A DNA stretch of 64,000 nt, from NCBI RefSeq assembly GCF_030867095.1, contig NC_081835.1:19848501-19912500 (forward strand), in the 5' to 3' direction. Shown piece after piece: positions 15,786 through 28,724 of the stretch (positions within the stretch are counted from its first letter, which is position 1; each line of letters begins with the position of its first letter). This stretch comes from Alligator mississippiensis. Taxonomy: Eukaryota; Chordata; Crocodylia; Alligatoridae. The notes beneath the pieces were generated by a model that ran no database searches, was not told the DNA's origin, and worked only from the letters and a program-made list of their open reading frames with translations. The translations under genes and the position numbers were made by a program.

Positions 15786-18700
15786 TCCCTCCCAGTCTCT
15801 GACTCTTCCTCATTACTAACCTATTCCTTTTTTTTTCTGCACTCAGCATGGTAACTCTCCTGTTCCTAAGTGGCCACTTGCTTAAATGTAAGCTGTTGTC
15901 CAGGCATCCTTCTCGTAATAGCTAATACACACATGGTCACTCTTCTACAAAAGGCAGCAGTAGTCTACCTGAAACTTCAACTTCCATGGGGAAAGCAGCC
16001 TTCTTCCTAAAACTTTAGGAAGTGTCTCCTTGCGGAGATTCAAGCTGATTACTAAAGTGGCGTAACCTGGAACTAGAGGTCTAACTGCACACTGTACTGG
16101 AAGCAGTTTTATTCAGCTGTCAGACTTTCTAGTTCTGAGGCACTCCTGAAAACAACACCAAGGACCTAGTTGTATAAGACTTTGAATGTGTTTGATTTAC
16201 TAGCTTGGCTTCCCTTGTTTCCTACCAGTGTAAGGGGTGGTGCAGCATGAGGTAGCAGGACACTAAAGCCTCAATCCCACTCCCTGCTGCTTCTCTACCT
16301 TTCCACTGCTGGTGTTGATAAGGTACTAAACCAGTCTTTGAGTGGGCAGTGCTGTTCCTCCTAGCTGCTGCTTCAAATGGATGTGTTCAGAGACCTTGAT
16401 TCCTGCACTGACTTTCTTTACTCTTGACCTGGTATATCATTAATCCATTATGTGGCAAACAGTAAGACTAGCAGCTAGAATAAACAACTGAAGTTGCCAA
16501 GGAAGGTAGTAATAATTCAAACAAACAAAAATCCATCTATCCAACTCTAGATGGAGGGCAATGGGGAAACAGCTGCTTCTGCCAGAAGCAGCTGACCGTT
16601 TCTGATGCATGTGACCTGGCTTCTTATGTTAAGTATCTTTCCCTATTGCCACAGGGAGTGCAGCACTACCACCCCACAGTGTTCCACAGCAGGGCCCTGG
16701 TCCTAATAGCTATTGGTCCTATCACCTCTTTCCTCTCACTGAAGAGACTTCTCTTCACAGACTATGCTAATGATGGCCTCTATAGTGGGGGGCAGAGGAA
16801 GGCTCCATTTCACTTCTGTTGCTTTCAGGACACAGTAGTACACATGTAGAATGCTTTCAGCAGGCTAGCTATTCTTCTGTTCTACAAGAGGCAAAAATCT
16901 CCCCCTCATCACTGCCCTTGTGGTAGAAGGTGCTGCCTCTTGGGGCATTAGCATTTCACAGAGCACCTCCTGGCCCCTTTTCTGTCACATGAAACCCCTT
17001 CCTGAGAGCGAGGCAGGGCCCTCCTTATAAAGTGCATAACACATCAAAGGCTTTAGTAATTAGGAAAGACACAAATGAGGTTTGCATCTCTTGTCCCAGC
17101 ACTTTTATCATATCATACTATCGTTAAATATGTTGTGAAGGATGCACCTGCTTAAATGCTGATAGGAAAAAACATCCATATCCCTTTTCTCATACTTGAG
17201 AAATCTTCTGCATAGTCTATAAATGAGCTTGCTTTCATTAATCTCTGCAGATCTCACATCCCTCCTGTTCTAATCTGCTTGAAGGGAGTCATTCTTAGTT
17301 TCCAGGGAGCTTCAGCAATCTATGCATGTAACCCATGTATACAATGCCCAACCCTATAGTTTCTATCTAGAGCGACTTTCTCTGGGCTTACTCAGCAATA
17401 TAAAGCTTTGGCATTTGAAGAGTCCCTTTACCTACTAAATTGCAGTATACTGTGCTAAACCAATCTTGTGGTAGATTTAATTCACTCAGGTGGTCACTGG
17501 TCAGGGAAGAAGCTAGATAATGATTATGGAGATGCAGTTGTTGGTCAGCATAGTTTTGCTATTGCTGTTGAGTGGCTTCACAGTTTTTTGGCCGCAGGGG
17601 GAGAAGTCTATAGTGCCTGGAGAGCAGAGGTGAGGCTGGCAGATGGGTTATGGGTGGAACAGATTTCGCAAGATGCTCTTTTGGCTTTGTTTCCCCATGT
17701 GCTGCTTATTACAGAGATAGGTGCCTGGCCGTGGGCTTGTGCCCTCTCCTCTCCCAGCAGCAAACATCAAACTGGCATTTAGAATCTCTTCTGTGCAGAG
17801 AGGTGGATGAAAAAGACTTTCTATGAATCAAAGAACCATTTTTAGTATTTCCTTGGAGTAACAAAAAGGCTTTTAGTCTCTGAGTGTAATGTTTCTGAAC
17901 AGGTGAGCAGTGAAAGAGATTGCAGAGATATCCCAATGTTTATAATAGCACCCAAAGGCTTGTTTGAAGCAGGGGTAGGTGGAGGGTATGTGTACAAAGG
18001 GTATATCTATGTTGTGGCAGCAGCAGACCCTGGGTGGGCTGTTCCCAAACATGTTTTGCCATCCCATTTGATTTTACATGCTCCAAAGCTGTAGGTTTTT
18101 TTAGCAAGGGTGCTCTACCCCATTACTCTCCAGCTGCTCATAAGCACTTTGTCTCTCAAGCCTCAGAGATGACCACAAGCAACCTGTCTTTAGATGTGAG
18201 CTCATCTGTCCTCCCTCACGCACCAAAATGTGTGTTAATGTTTCTTAGGGAAAAGAAAGAAGCCTTCCACTTCATCCACAGTGGTATGAACAGCGGCAGG
18301 ATCTGCAGCTTCCTGCCCTGCACTCTTGTTTCTTGACCTTCTTGGTCCTTACAGGCCTCGGTGCTAATAACCAGTCTGCTCCACTATATGCTTTGTGTGG
18401 CACTGTGGCAGCACAGTCGGGGACACTACTATGCAGAGTCATCCACCTCACGGTGCCAGGCCCAAAACCGTGCTTCGGGAATCTCCCCTGGGGAGCCTAC
18501 GGCCACCTGTCCCCTCTTTTGGAGAACACTTGCCAGCTTGGGATAATGCTGTCACCACCCAGGCACTGGTCTCTGGTAGGGCTCTGCAGCCTGGGGTCCA
18601 CAGACCCTGCAAGCCATGGCCTGATTTGCCCACAGTAATCTTTTTTGGGTGCCTTTTTTTCCACCTAAAGCCTCCCTGGTTAGCCTCAGGTAGGACTGGG

Positions 18701-21700
18701 GATATAGATTAGCTCTGCTAGTCAAGCCAGGAGCAAAAGGCTGCTCTCCCTCCTTCAGTAAACCACAGCCAAGTACGCTGTAACCAGTACCTTTATTGAT
18801 CCGAGAGGGAGGTGGGGAGTAGAACAAAGGAGTCAGAATACACTTCTGAGCAAACATAAGCAATATGAGTCTCTCAGATATTGGATGCAATGATCCTTTT
18901 AAAACGCATCTTCCTACGCTTTGTTCCTAAATGCTGGTTAGTTTCCAGGTTTTTACTTGCAGTATAAAACAAACATCCAGACCGCAGCCTGAAGGTACCT
19001 TGCTTGTTGCTTTCAAAATGCCCATGGGAGGAAGAGAGAGCAGTTCCCCCCCTAGGAATTTTATCTGCCCAGGTCATCTGATTGCTCAGCTTGAACCAAG
19101 GAGAAAACCCAGGAAATACAGGGTTCACTTGGTTTGGCCAAAGTGAGTGACAGAGAGAGAGAGGGATTTCTTCATGGTACCAGTTTGCTTTGGTGATGTT
19201 GCAGTGTTAAAATCCTGGGTTGTGTGTGGAGCTGGCTCATAGCCAGCTCTCCTGGGGCTTCTCTTGTGTTTTCCTCTTGTGCAGGCAGCTCACAAGTCAG
19301 GAGCAAGTGGCTTAGAGAGCTTCAGTGGGAAATGTTGTGCCTTACTCCATTGCTGCTGCTGTCATCCCCAAGTTAGAAAACAATGCTGAGGGGAATTGGA
19401 CCACGTGGAAGGCTTAGGTGTTCTGCGGATAAATGCGTTGCTTCTAGGGATCTTTTCCCATGTGGGTCTGCCTTGAGGAGAGGTGGCTTTGACTTGGAGC
19501 AGTACTTAATGGCACTCCAGGGCAGGCACAAGCAATGGTTTTCTGGGGAGATGCTGACTCTGATATGTGGGGGGGGGGACGATTCCAGTGCTAAGCCTTC
19601 ACTGCCTTCCTGCTGTGCCCCAGAGACTGCACCAAAGCCTGGGAATGAGTGAAGGTAGCCCATGGAGAGAGGCTGGCACCTACTCAGGGCCAGGGGCTGT
19701 GTCAGCTCATTCCTGGGCTTTGGCATGTGCAGGGCAAGAGGGGGTGTGGATAGGCTATGGTGTTACTCAGGGTGCACAGACTTTGTAGGAAGGCAGCAAG
19801 GATGTGGCCTGAATTCTTCCTTTCAGTTCCTGGCCACTCTGTTCATCTCTGTGCTAACATCAATGTTGTCTAAGAATAACACTTTCCAGCAAGCATTTAC
19901 CAGGTACTGTAGCCCACCTGTGCTTTTTAACTGCTTGAAATGACTCTGACCACAACATTCAGTGAACTGCACCTGCTGACGGGAGTTCAGACGCAACTGC
20001 TGCTTGCATCCTTTCAGCTGTTAAGTGAAGCCTCAGATCAGCACTCAGCCAGGAACTCGCACCCAAGGCCCTTGTAAGACAGCCTGGCGAGGACAGGATC
20101 TATGAGAGTCTCTGTACTGTTATCTTACCTCAAGGCTGTGCCATCTGGAGCACAGCTGTGCCCTACTTAAGGGCAAAGGTGTTGCCTTTTGTCCTTGCTG
20201 CTTCCCCCCCTCCCCCCCCCCCCCATGGGGTGGAAGTCACTGACTTGGCACTGCTTTGTTTATCTAGTCCATGTTTGGTTTTCATGCTCCTGCCTTCCTC
20301 AACCGTTGTAGAAAGAAGCAGACTCAATATTGCCATTTTTAGTGGGATTTAGGAAAACTTACTAGAAGTGTTCTTGGGTCCTGGAGCAGAGTGAGTTGTG
20401 GCTTATGTTTAAGAAGCAGTTTGAAGCTTTTGTGGTTGGGAACACAAGCCTGACAACGAGACCTGAGTGCCCCATAAATACTGACAAAGCCCAGCACAAA
20501 TTACTCCAAAAGGCTCCTGGGTTCCAGTTGGTGTCAGAATTTTTTAGATGAGGAGAAGGAAGCTGGGTGCCTGATTCATGATTTCTAAGCAGTTGGGGTT
20601 GGTAACACAGCAGACAAAGGGCTGAAGGCAGCTCCCTTACTGTGTGTCATGTAAAAGTGAAAGCCACCCTGAAAACTTAAGACTCAGATGTGCAGCATAC
20701 CCTGAGATACTTAGAGTTGCTGAGTACCTGCTCTTGGCCTCTGCGTGAAGACTCCAGTCTTCTTCCTCTTCTTACTTATTAAAGTGGTCCATGCCTAATA
20801 TTGTTACCCATGTAATTTTCTTTCATCTACTTCTGTTTCTCTTCAGTGCAGAATGTGCTCAGATGCTGGGGAAGTACTGAGTGGACTGCTAAGCCAGGGA
20901 AGGGCTTTACAGTCCATTTCAACAGGTGTCTGAATACTCTTATTCTGGCAAGAACAGGTTGTGTTTTTTTTTCACTTGAACTTAAACTTCTTCTAGAGGG
21001 CCATAAGTCACAAAGGCCGTCTTCTCCCAGCATAAGCCAGTAGACAGAAGTAACACGTGTGGGAAAAGCAAAGGCTGCTGCTATAAACTATTACCTTGTG
21101 GCTCTTGTGTTGCATCCTTCAGCAGCAATACATTGTGGGGGGCGGAGGGGGAAGGACCCTTGCAACTTTAACCTTGTTCCATTAGTAGTGATTTTGCTTC
21201 TGTCCCTGGCAGAGGTAACAGTTACATTTGTTGTTCCCAAGATGTAGCTCCCTCCTTACACACACATATCCTTTAAACAGGTTTAAAGGGATATTTATCT
21301 GTAGCCTGAGTATCTACCAGGCCACAGGGCTACCTACCTAAGGCTCCCACTCCCCTGCTGCCAGATTTTGGGCTTTGTGGGGAGACTCCGAGCCAGATAA
21401 TGCAGGCTCAGTCTGTGGATCCCAGAGCATGAGCATTGCCAGCTGGTGCTGATACAAGAGTCCTGTAAGGACCAGCCCTAGGCCCTGCCTGGCCATCCCA
21501 CCCCCAGACTCTACAGCCCATCAAGCCTTGCTCTCCAGGGGCAGCTGTAGGCACCTGCCAGAAGTAGGGCTTAGGGCTACTTGGGATCACAGGGGAGACT
21601 TGGAGGTGGCCGGTACAGTGCTCCAGGGCTGGGCTGGTGCCTGAGGGTGACTCGAGGCTCTAGGGAGCCAGGGTGAGAGGTGAGGGGACATCCTTGGTGG

Positions 21701-22129
21701 CACTGAGCCCTGGGAGCCCCAAGGGCTCGAGAAGCACCATGCTCATGCACATGCATGAGCTTGGGCCTAGCTCCATGGATGTCACACAATTGGGAAACTG
21801 CACCATGTGTCCAGGCAAGGAGCTACCCTGTGACTGCTGTGTACAGCCAGAACTGGAGCAGAGACAGGGGCAGGGGAAAGGCTCTCCCCTCTGCAATCAC
21901 AACAGGGAGGGCTCATTGACTGCAACCCCAGGGTTGCGGGGAGGAAGGTTAAAAGATACCTTGTGGGATATTCAGACAAGGACTGTGGCACATCATTGGT
22001 GCCCTGGGCAGCAATTGCAGGGGTTACTTAACCTGCCCTCACCACCCCCTCAAGCAGGGACAGAGATTCTCAGCATGCCTGGGGGGGTGCAGGTGAAGAA
22101 GGCTGTATGGGACCAGGCTACCTAGTGGG

Positions 22130-22256
22130 GCTGTGGCATCTCCAGTCCTGGACAGGTCCAAGAACAGGTTGAGCATACCCTGGGCTGATGATCCTGCCGT
22201 GACCAGATGGTTGGACTAGAAGACATTGTGTCGTCCCTTCCAGCCCTACTTCCCAA
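22130..22256 (+). mobile_element. CR1 LINE 3' tail
   Basis: Begins GTGGCATCTCCAGTCCTGG, continues through TGGGCTGATGATCCTGC and ATGGTTGGACTAGAAGA, and ends with TCCCTTCCAGCCCTAC. This order of blocks is that of sauropsid CR1 3'UTRs. No terminal short repeat is preserved. Confidence 0.75.
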
Positions 22257-22878
22257 GGAGCCTATGTAACTGGCCAGCAGTCCCTTTATAGTGTCAAAGA
22301 CTCTTCTTCCTCATCTTCTGGCAGGGCCCAAAGGGCAGATGAATGGGGCTGGGGCAGTGCCCGGTTGCACTAGAGATGGCACCATGCAGCCCTGGGCTGG
22401 TAGCTGTGGGTTTTGGCACATGTCCTCGCTGAGCAGCTCCCTCTGCACTGGGCTGTGGTGGAAAAGAGCTCATCTCATTCATCAGCAGATTTGCTGGCAG
22501 CTCCCTGGTGGAGGCAGATGTAGCACTAGCAGCTGAGAAAAAAAATTGAAAAATTAGCATCTTAGCCCTGGCCTCTGTGAGCAAAGAGGTCAGGCATGCG
22601 AGGTTGAGGGGGGAGGAGGGGAATGGGACAGATACGGTGCATGTGTGGTGTTCTGTCCCCCCTCCAGTTACACAGCACCTTTGCTTCCCATTTGCTGTAG
22701 GGGATATGGGACTGGTGCCCAGCTGAGTATGGCCAGGGATAGCAAGTGCATAGATACCAAAGGCTGTTGGCTTGTGAGGCTGCAACCCTTACATCTGCAT
22801 GACAGCAAAAACCACTCCAGTTCCAGCTTGAACTCAACTTCATCCAGGGGCAAAGTCAGCTCGCATGCATCACTTCAT

Positions 22879-23236
22879 CAGTGCTAATCAGCCAAGGGGC
22901 TGTGGCACCCCGGGGTGTCTTTGAGATTGTGCTGTGGGCTGCCACACGGTGGCAGCACTGTTTGGTGTGCAGACGTTTCACATGATGAAACCCAGAGATT
23001 TCATGTAGAAATGCAGAGTGCTGCTGGAAGGCTGCCCTGCTGTGAGTGCTCTGAGAGCTTTACAAGAGAAGACCTGCCTTGTTATTCTGCTGGAGTCAAA
23101 AAAACACGTGAAACCAATTTCTGAGAACTGCCGAGAAATGCCGAGAACTGGCATTTTCTGAGGATGTTGGGCAGGAAGTGGAGGGTGTTGGAAGCTATTG
23201 AGGGATGTGGCATGTCTAAGGTTGAGGACCACGATG
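22879..23236. mobile_element. Non-autonomous hAT-like element (family 1, copy b, degraded)
   Basis: The left part CAGTGCTAATCAGCC with GGGGTGTCTTTGAGAT resembles the 6745 copy. The right part AAGGTTGAGGACCAC resembles the reverse of that family's end. Length is about 358 bp, longer than copies a and c. I could not identify a convincing target duplication, so the edges are approximate. Confidence 0.5.
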
Positions 23237-25997
23237 CTAGAGGCTCATGCACAGATAACAGAGCACACAGCTGCTGTGCACTCCCAAACAGGAGGTGCTC
23301 CCCCAACCCTTCCAAAGTGGCTCAACCAAGCGGTTGTCCCTCTGCCCTGACTGCCCCGGAGCCAGAGGCCCTCACTTGCCATGGCCCTACCAAGCATCTG
23401 ACTGAGCCAAGGCAGATGCCTTCTGCCCCATTAGTGCATGTGTGTTGGGGGCCAGCCCCCCAGGAAAGGCCAATGCCCTCAGGGGTGTGGCAAGGTCTGC
23501 GAGCTCCTGTAAGTGCCGAGGACAGCCACTTCCTGCTGAGCCCCCTGCTAGGCACACCAGCAGCATGCACACAGTGCTGCTGGCGGCTCTGTTATGAAGG
23601 GCTCCTACTAGAAGCAAGTCAGAGACTTGGAGGTCTGCAGATGCCAGTGAGCCTTTAGCCTGCTAGGGGACACAGAGCAGGGCTGAGTGATGCTCCACAG
23701 CTGTGACTCCAAATGGCAGTGCTAGGAGCAGCAGTTGCCCAGGCCTAAGCCAGGCACTTACGGATCAAAGCCCCCTATGTAAATTGGCAATTCCAGCCTG
23801 TACATGGCAGAGGGTTGTGATTACTCAAGGGGCCAAAGGCTGTCAAGGGAGGTGATGGAAGTGATGCCCAAGACAGGGATGACGACATTCACCCAGCTGC
23901 CAGGGCTTTTAAATCAGAATGGGGTTGTCAAGGAAGCTGAGCCTGTGCAGATGAGCTAGGGAATGGACTGGCAAAGCAACAACCAGGAGCCTTTCCCTGG
24001 GCTATTTCCTATGACCCCCCTTGTTCTCCAAGTACCATCACCTGTGTCTGAGCTGGGAGGAGAGTAGGCTGATGAAACCCTGGGGCTGTGGTGCACTGGC
24101 TGTAGGGTGGCCCTTCCCTCAGCCTGGTTTACAGACTTCAGGTTGCTCCCTGGCCACAGTGAAAGGACACTCCCCCCCGCATGTGCATGTACATGCACAC
24201 ACCCATCCCTGCCCCTCTCCCCCATATTGGCATCCAAGGTACCCTCTGGAGACAAGTGAGACCAGGAGCAGGGGACAGCAGCAAGGGCTGGGTCTGGCTG
24301 TCTAGTCTTCTAGTCTGGCCTGTGTGACTTGATACCGCACTTGACTTGATGCCTCCTTGGGCATCTGAGATTTGCTGCCTCATATGGTTGTGTGTGTGAA
24401 ATGGAAGCACAGGGCAGCGCATGGCAGGAGGATGGCACCAACACCAGCCAATGCTCTGAGAAAGAGCGCAAGTGCACGAGTGAGCAAGCACATGTGTGTG
24501 TGTGTTTCTGCACATGCACACATGCTGGGACACACTTCCCACTGTGCTCCAAAAAGGGGCTGCCAAAGATCCCCTCCCCATACTGCTGGCCCCAGCAGTG
24601 GGCATGGACCAGGGACAGAAGCTGGTCCTGGATAAATTTCCCCTGCCTTATTTGTATACTGCTGTAGCCTGGGATGGAATGGGTTAATGTTCACTTTGGA
24701 TTAGGTGGGTGTGAGAGCTGGGCTCCTACACTCCTACTGTGCCAACCACCCATAGGGGACTGGTTGGGGGTCCACGTGCCCCCCCCCCCACAAGGGGCTG
24801 GTGCCCCCCCTGACAGCCAACACTGATGCTGACGGTAGGGCTGGTGCCCCCCCCCCCCCAACAGGGCCATCAGCAGCTTCTGCGGGTGACCCCCCCTCCC
24901 GATTCAGGAGACACTCATGCCACCACCACGCAACCATCAGGCCTGTTTGCCTACAGCCGAACACGAGTAACACTACAGATGCCCCAAGGGCTGGGATTCC
25001 CTTGAGGAGCAGGGCTCAGAGCCAGTGGAGAGGAGCTGGCTTTAAAATGGAGAGCACAAAAGCCAGAGGCATCACACATACCAGTGCAACTCAGCCAGCC
25101 AGGCGTGTTGACACGGCTACTGCTTGAGTCCAGTGTGGAGCCAGGAGCCAAGGCCCACCCACCCTGCCGTTTTCTAGCTGACCAGCATAGCTGTCTGATT
25201 TAAGGACCACACGCTGTGGGCCACACGCTTTCCCTTAAAGCCTCTGCCAGAAGCTGCGCTAATGTGAACACGCGGGTGGAGCCACAAAGACAAGCCTGGG
25301 GAGTGTGTGCTGTGACCTCAGGGCCCAGGCAGATGCACCCTCACTAGCGGCTATGTCTGGCGCTGCCTTCCTAGGTCCTCAGCTGCTGTGGAAAGGCGGG
25401 GGCACCCAGGCCTGCTCTGCCCAGAAATCTATGCCAGGACGGTGAGTTTCCCACCACTGTGCACGGGAGTCTTACAAGTGCCTGCGGCTTCCCTGCAGTT
25501 AATTTAGGTTGATACAGCCGTAAGAGGAACTGTTAGCCTGGCCAATAGTTGCCAGCAAGCACGTTGTGGGGTACTGGCAGGGTCAGGGATGTGTCACCAT
25601 CAGTCTCTGCAAGCAAAGGGGGGGTGCAGCCACAGAGCGCTCTGTGTGTGGGAAGTGGTGCCCCGTGTGGGCTGTGCCTGAGTGATGTTAAGGAGAGAAC
25701 TGGTGCAGAGGAAAATGGAGTCCAGGCAGGCAACAGCAGAAAATAAATTTGCTCCAGATCCACCAAGAGCCAACCCTTCAGGGCAGGGGAGGGCGGCTCC
25801 AGGGGACAAGTGACCTTATTGCAAGCCTTCCTCTAACTAGCTCTAGAGGAGGATTTTAACCCATCAAACTGCACAGCCCGTAGCCCACCTGGAGGCCCTT
25901 GTGAGGCTGCAGTCAGTTCCCTCGGTCCCCTCAGTTTGCCCATAGTCAGCCCAGGAGCTGCCTGTACAGGTGTTAATTCACACCTATGGTCTAGGCC

Positions 25998-26176
25998 AAT
26001 GGGGGACAACTGTTTTTTTTAGGCAGGGGTGCCACAAAGTCTATCCCCCATGCACTCCCCAAGGATCCCCTTCTCCTGACTGATCTGCTGCTCTGCTTTC
26101 TCCCTGCCCCTGCCACATGCTGCACACAAAGGCTGCCTGTGCCACATGTGGCATGCATGCTGGACGTTGGCCACCT
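25998..26176. mobile_element. Non-autonomous hAT-like element (family 2, copy a)
   Basis: Shares a series of blocks with copies at 54187 and 62895: GGGGTGCCACAAAG, CCCCTTCTCCTGACTGATCTG, CTGCTCTGCTTTCTCCCTGCC, GGCTGCCTGTGCCACATGTG and GTTGGCCACCT. The end reads CTAGGTGGCCAACG on the other strand, like the left ends of its relatives. Target duplication is unclear. Confidence 0.6.
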
Positions 26177-27940
26177 AGGAGCAGCAGTGCAAGTCTGAGA
26201 GTAGAGACCACAACCGATGGGATCCAGGTGCTGGGAAGTGCTCAGCTCACTATGCTACATACTTGGACTGCTGCCTCTCTCTCTCTTTCTCTTGGTGTCT
26301 GCCTGTGCCTCTCTCTCTCCCCCTCCCCTCCTCACAACCTCAAGAGTCTCCCTGGCCCAGCCTGCAGCACCCCCAAGCCTCTGGGCTATAGAGCAAGGCT
26401 TCAGCTCACCAGACTTCTGCTTTGCCCTAGGAAGCCTGCCCCCCTGGCAACACAGCTCAAGAGGAAGATGGAGAAAGCTGCAGCCCAGCCCGGCTGACCC
26501 ACACACTGGCTGTGAGGACACTCTCGTGGGCACTGGGCAGCTTCCCCCCAAGCCAGGCTGTGGCACAAGCCTCTTGCTTCCTTGCCCCAGGGAGGGCAAA
26601 ATTGTCCCTGGGCCCAAAGCCTAGAAACCTGATGCTCTTTTCTTTTGGGATCACTCCAAGGATTCACCCCCACCCCCAGGCTGCCCAGATCCTGCCACCT
26701 CTTGGCTCTGTACCACAGCTGGCAGGCATCCAGGGCCCTTAGTGCTGATCCCCAGTGTGATTTCACTGCCACTGCCTCCTTCCCCAGGTGGGCTAGGGGC
26801 AGACTCCTGGGGGGCTTGCCCTCCACGGTGGCAAGCAGACAGGGGAGGAGGAGGCTGGGGCTGACAGCTCTGCCAGAGCATTAGAGCCGGTATCCCCTGG
26901 GTGTGCGCCAGCCAGGCAGCGCTCCTGGTGGAGGGGCTGGAGGGGGAACCAGGTCTGCCCCCATGGGGCTCAGCCCCCCCCCCCCCCCCCGGAGTACGTG
27001 GTCCCTCCGCCAGCGCCGGGGCAGGGGCGGCGCTGGTGGCAGAGGATGGAGGGCGAGGGCGAGGTGGGAGCAGAGGGGCCCTACTGCCTCCCGGACCGCA
27101 GATCCGCCTGATCGGGCCCCGGCTGCTGCTGCCCGGGTCTCTGCCCCTCGCCCGCATCGCGGTGCGGGGGTCGCTGCATCCGATCCCCGCCCCCTGCCCC
27201 CGGCACACAGCGGTTGGGGGAGGGGGCGAGTCCATCCTCCCCCCCAGCCCGGGCGGACCAGGACCCCCTGCCCCCGCCCCCCACCCCCAGCGCGGTCCGG
27301 GCCGCCCTCCCCTGCCGCGGGAGCTCCTAGGGGCGGGCGAGGGGAGCACAGCGAAGCCCCCCCCGGACGCGGGCGCGGGGGCTCCCCTGTGCCCGGGCGC
27401 GGCGCCCGCGAGGCGGGAGAGTCCCGGCGTGGGGGCGCGGGGGCTGGCGGCGGCGGCGGCGCCCGGGGCCGGGGCGGGGACCCCCCTGCGCGCGGCGGCC
27501 CGGCTCCGTGCTGCTGCTGCCGCCGACCACGGGAGGGCGTCGACTGTGTTAGTTCCCGCCGATCAACCCGGGGCCAGCGCGGCGCCAGGGGGTCCCCGCC
27601 GCCCGCCGCCGGCCCCCCGCCCCGCCGCGGGCTCTTGGCCGTCCGGCCCGGGCGGCGGCGGCGGCCGGAGAGCCCGGCGGCGGGGGCCAGGCGCCGCCAC
27701 ACAGGGCGCCCCCATCCTCGCTCTCGCCGCCGCACCGGGCGCGCCCGGGAAATCGCGGCGCGGGGGCTCTTCCCGGCGGCCGGGCGCCCCGGCGGCAGCG
27801 CGGCCGCCTCGGGCAGCGTCCGGCGCGGGGCCCTGCGGGCGGGCGGCGCGGGGGGGCGCGGCGCGGGCGCGCCAGGGCCCCGCGAAGGGGCTCCAGAAAG
27901 CACAAGTTGGAGCTGGCCGCCGACCAGCCTGTTGTTGTTC

Positions 27941-27970
27941 CCAATTCGGTCCGCACCGCGCCCATATAAA
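27941..27970 (+). promoter_or_regulatory. H1-10: H1-10 core promoter (CCAAT and TATA box)
   Basis: CCAAT lies at 27941-27945 and TATAAA at 27965-27970, about 95 bases before the ATG. Initiation is predicted near 27995. A weak match to the H1-gene AC box (AAAGCACA) sits at about 27896. Confidence 0.75.
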
Positions 27971-28061
27971 GCGCCGCTCGAGCACCGCCCCGCCAGTCGC
28001 GTCCGAGCCGCGGAGCCGAGTAGAGCGGTGCTTGCCCGGAGCAGTCCCCGCTGCCGCCAGG

Positions 28062-28724
28062 ATGTCGGTGGAGCTGGAAGAAGCCGACCTGCCCCTGACC
28101 GAGGCCGAGGAGGTGCCGCTCGCCCCGGAGAAGAAGGCGGCGGCCAAGAAAGCCAAGGGCGGCGGCTCCTCGCTGTCGCCGTCCAAGAGGAGGAAGAACA
28201 ACAAGAAGAAGAACCAGCCGGGCAAGTACAGCCAGCTGGTGGTGGAGGCCATCCGCAAGCTGGGCGAGCGCAACGGCTCGTCGCTGGCCAAGATCTACAA
28301 CGAGGCCAAGAAGGTGGCGTGGTTCGACCAGCAGAACGGGCGCACCTACCTGAAATACTCCATCAAGGCGCTGGTACAGAACGACACGCTGCTGCAGGTC
28401 AAGGGCACCGGCGCCAACGGCTCCTTCAAGCTCAATCGCAAGAAGCTGGAGGGCGGCGGCGAGGGGGGCGCGGGCGGCGGCGCCCACAAATCGCACAAGA
28501 AGGCGGTGGCGGCGGCCGCCACGCGGCGCGTGGACAAGAAGCCGGCGGCCAAGACCAAGAAGCCCGAGAAGAAATCGCACAAGAAGGGGGCGGGCGCGGC
28601 TGCCGCCGCCAGGAAGGAGAAAGGCAAAGCCAAGAAGGCGGCCAAGAAAGGTGCCGCCTCCCCCGGCGGCAAGAAGGTGAAGAAGTCGGCCAAGCCGAAG
28701 GCACTGAAGACCAGGAAGGCATGA
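28062..28724 (+). CDS. H1-10: Linker histone H1-10 (H1FX / H1.10), intronless
   Basis: Linker histone that binds nucleosome dyads and linker DNA. H1-10 is the divergent, replication-independent H1 expressed from a single gene away from the main histone clusters. The ORF encodes 220 aa, against about 213 in human. An acidic N-terminus ([11 protein letters not shown]) is followed by a basic stretch, [15 protein letters not shown]. The winged-helix GH1 domain spans roughly residues 53-127, with [34 protein letters not shown] and [14 protein letters not shown]. The tail is Lys/Ala/Gly-rich, carries two SHKK repeats and ends KALKTRKA. The ATG is the first in frame after the TATA-predicted start and has context GCCAGGATGT. 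The gene has no intron and lies in a CpG island. Confidence 0.96.
   Translation: MSVELEEADLPLTEAEEVPLAPEKKAAAKKAKGGGSSLSPSKRRKNNKKKNQPGKYSQLVVEAIRKLGERNGSSLAKIYNEAKKVAWFDQQNGRTYLKYSIKALVQNDTLLQVKGTGANGSFKLNRKKLEGGGEGGAGGGAHKSHKKAVAAAATRRVDKKPAAKTKKPEKKSHKKGAGAAAAARKEKGKAKKAAKKGAASPGGKKVKKSAKPKALKTRKA

Larger units (their letters stand above)
15790..26880. other. Gene-free interval between RAB7A and H1-10
   Basis: No coding exon with family similarity or consistent splice sites was found. GC content and CpG rise toward the right. Contents that can be supported: a CR1 tail at 22130-22256, hAT-like elements near 22879-23236 and 25998-26176, alternating CA/TG stretches around 24175-24205 and 24490-24510, and a degenerate GGGCTGGTGCCCCCC direct repeat near 24795 and 24838. 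Open frames here, such as 17468-17782 and 21673-22125, have no recognisable motif. Confidence 0.55.

Noticed and set aside
17468-17782. 104-codon open frame in the RAB7A-H1-10 gap
   Set aside because: No similarity I recognise, no promoter or splice features, and length within chance for this region.
18570-18660. GGGGTCCACAGACCCTG palindrome-like stretch as another hAT end
   Set aside because: No matching second terminus or 8-bp duplication found nearby.
21673-22125. 150-codon open frame just before a CR1 tail
   Set aside because: Considered as a CR1 ORF remnant, but the translation lacks reverse-transcriptase motifs; likely chance.
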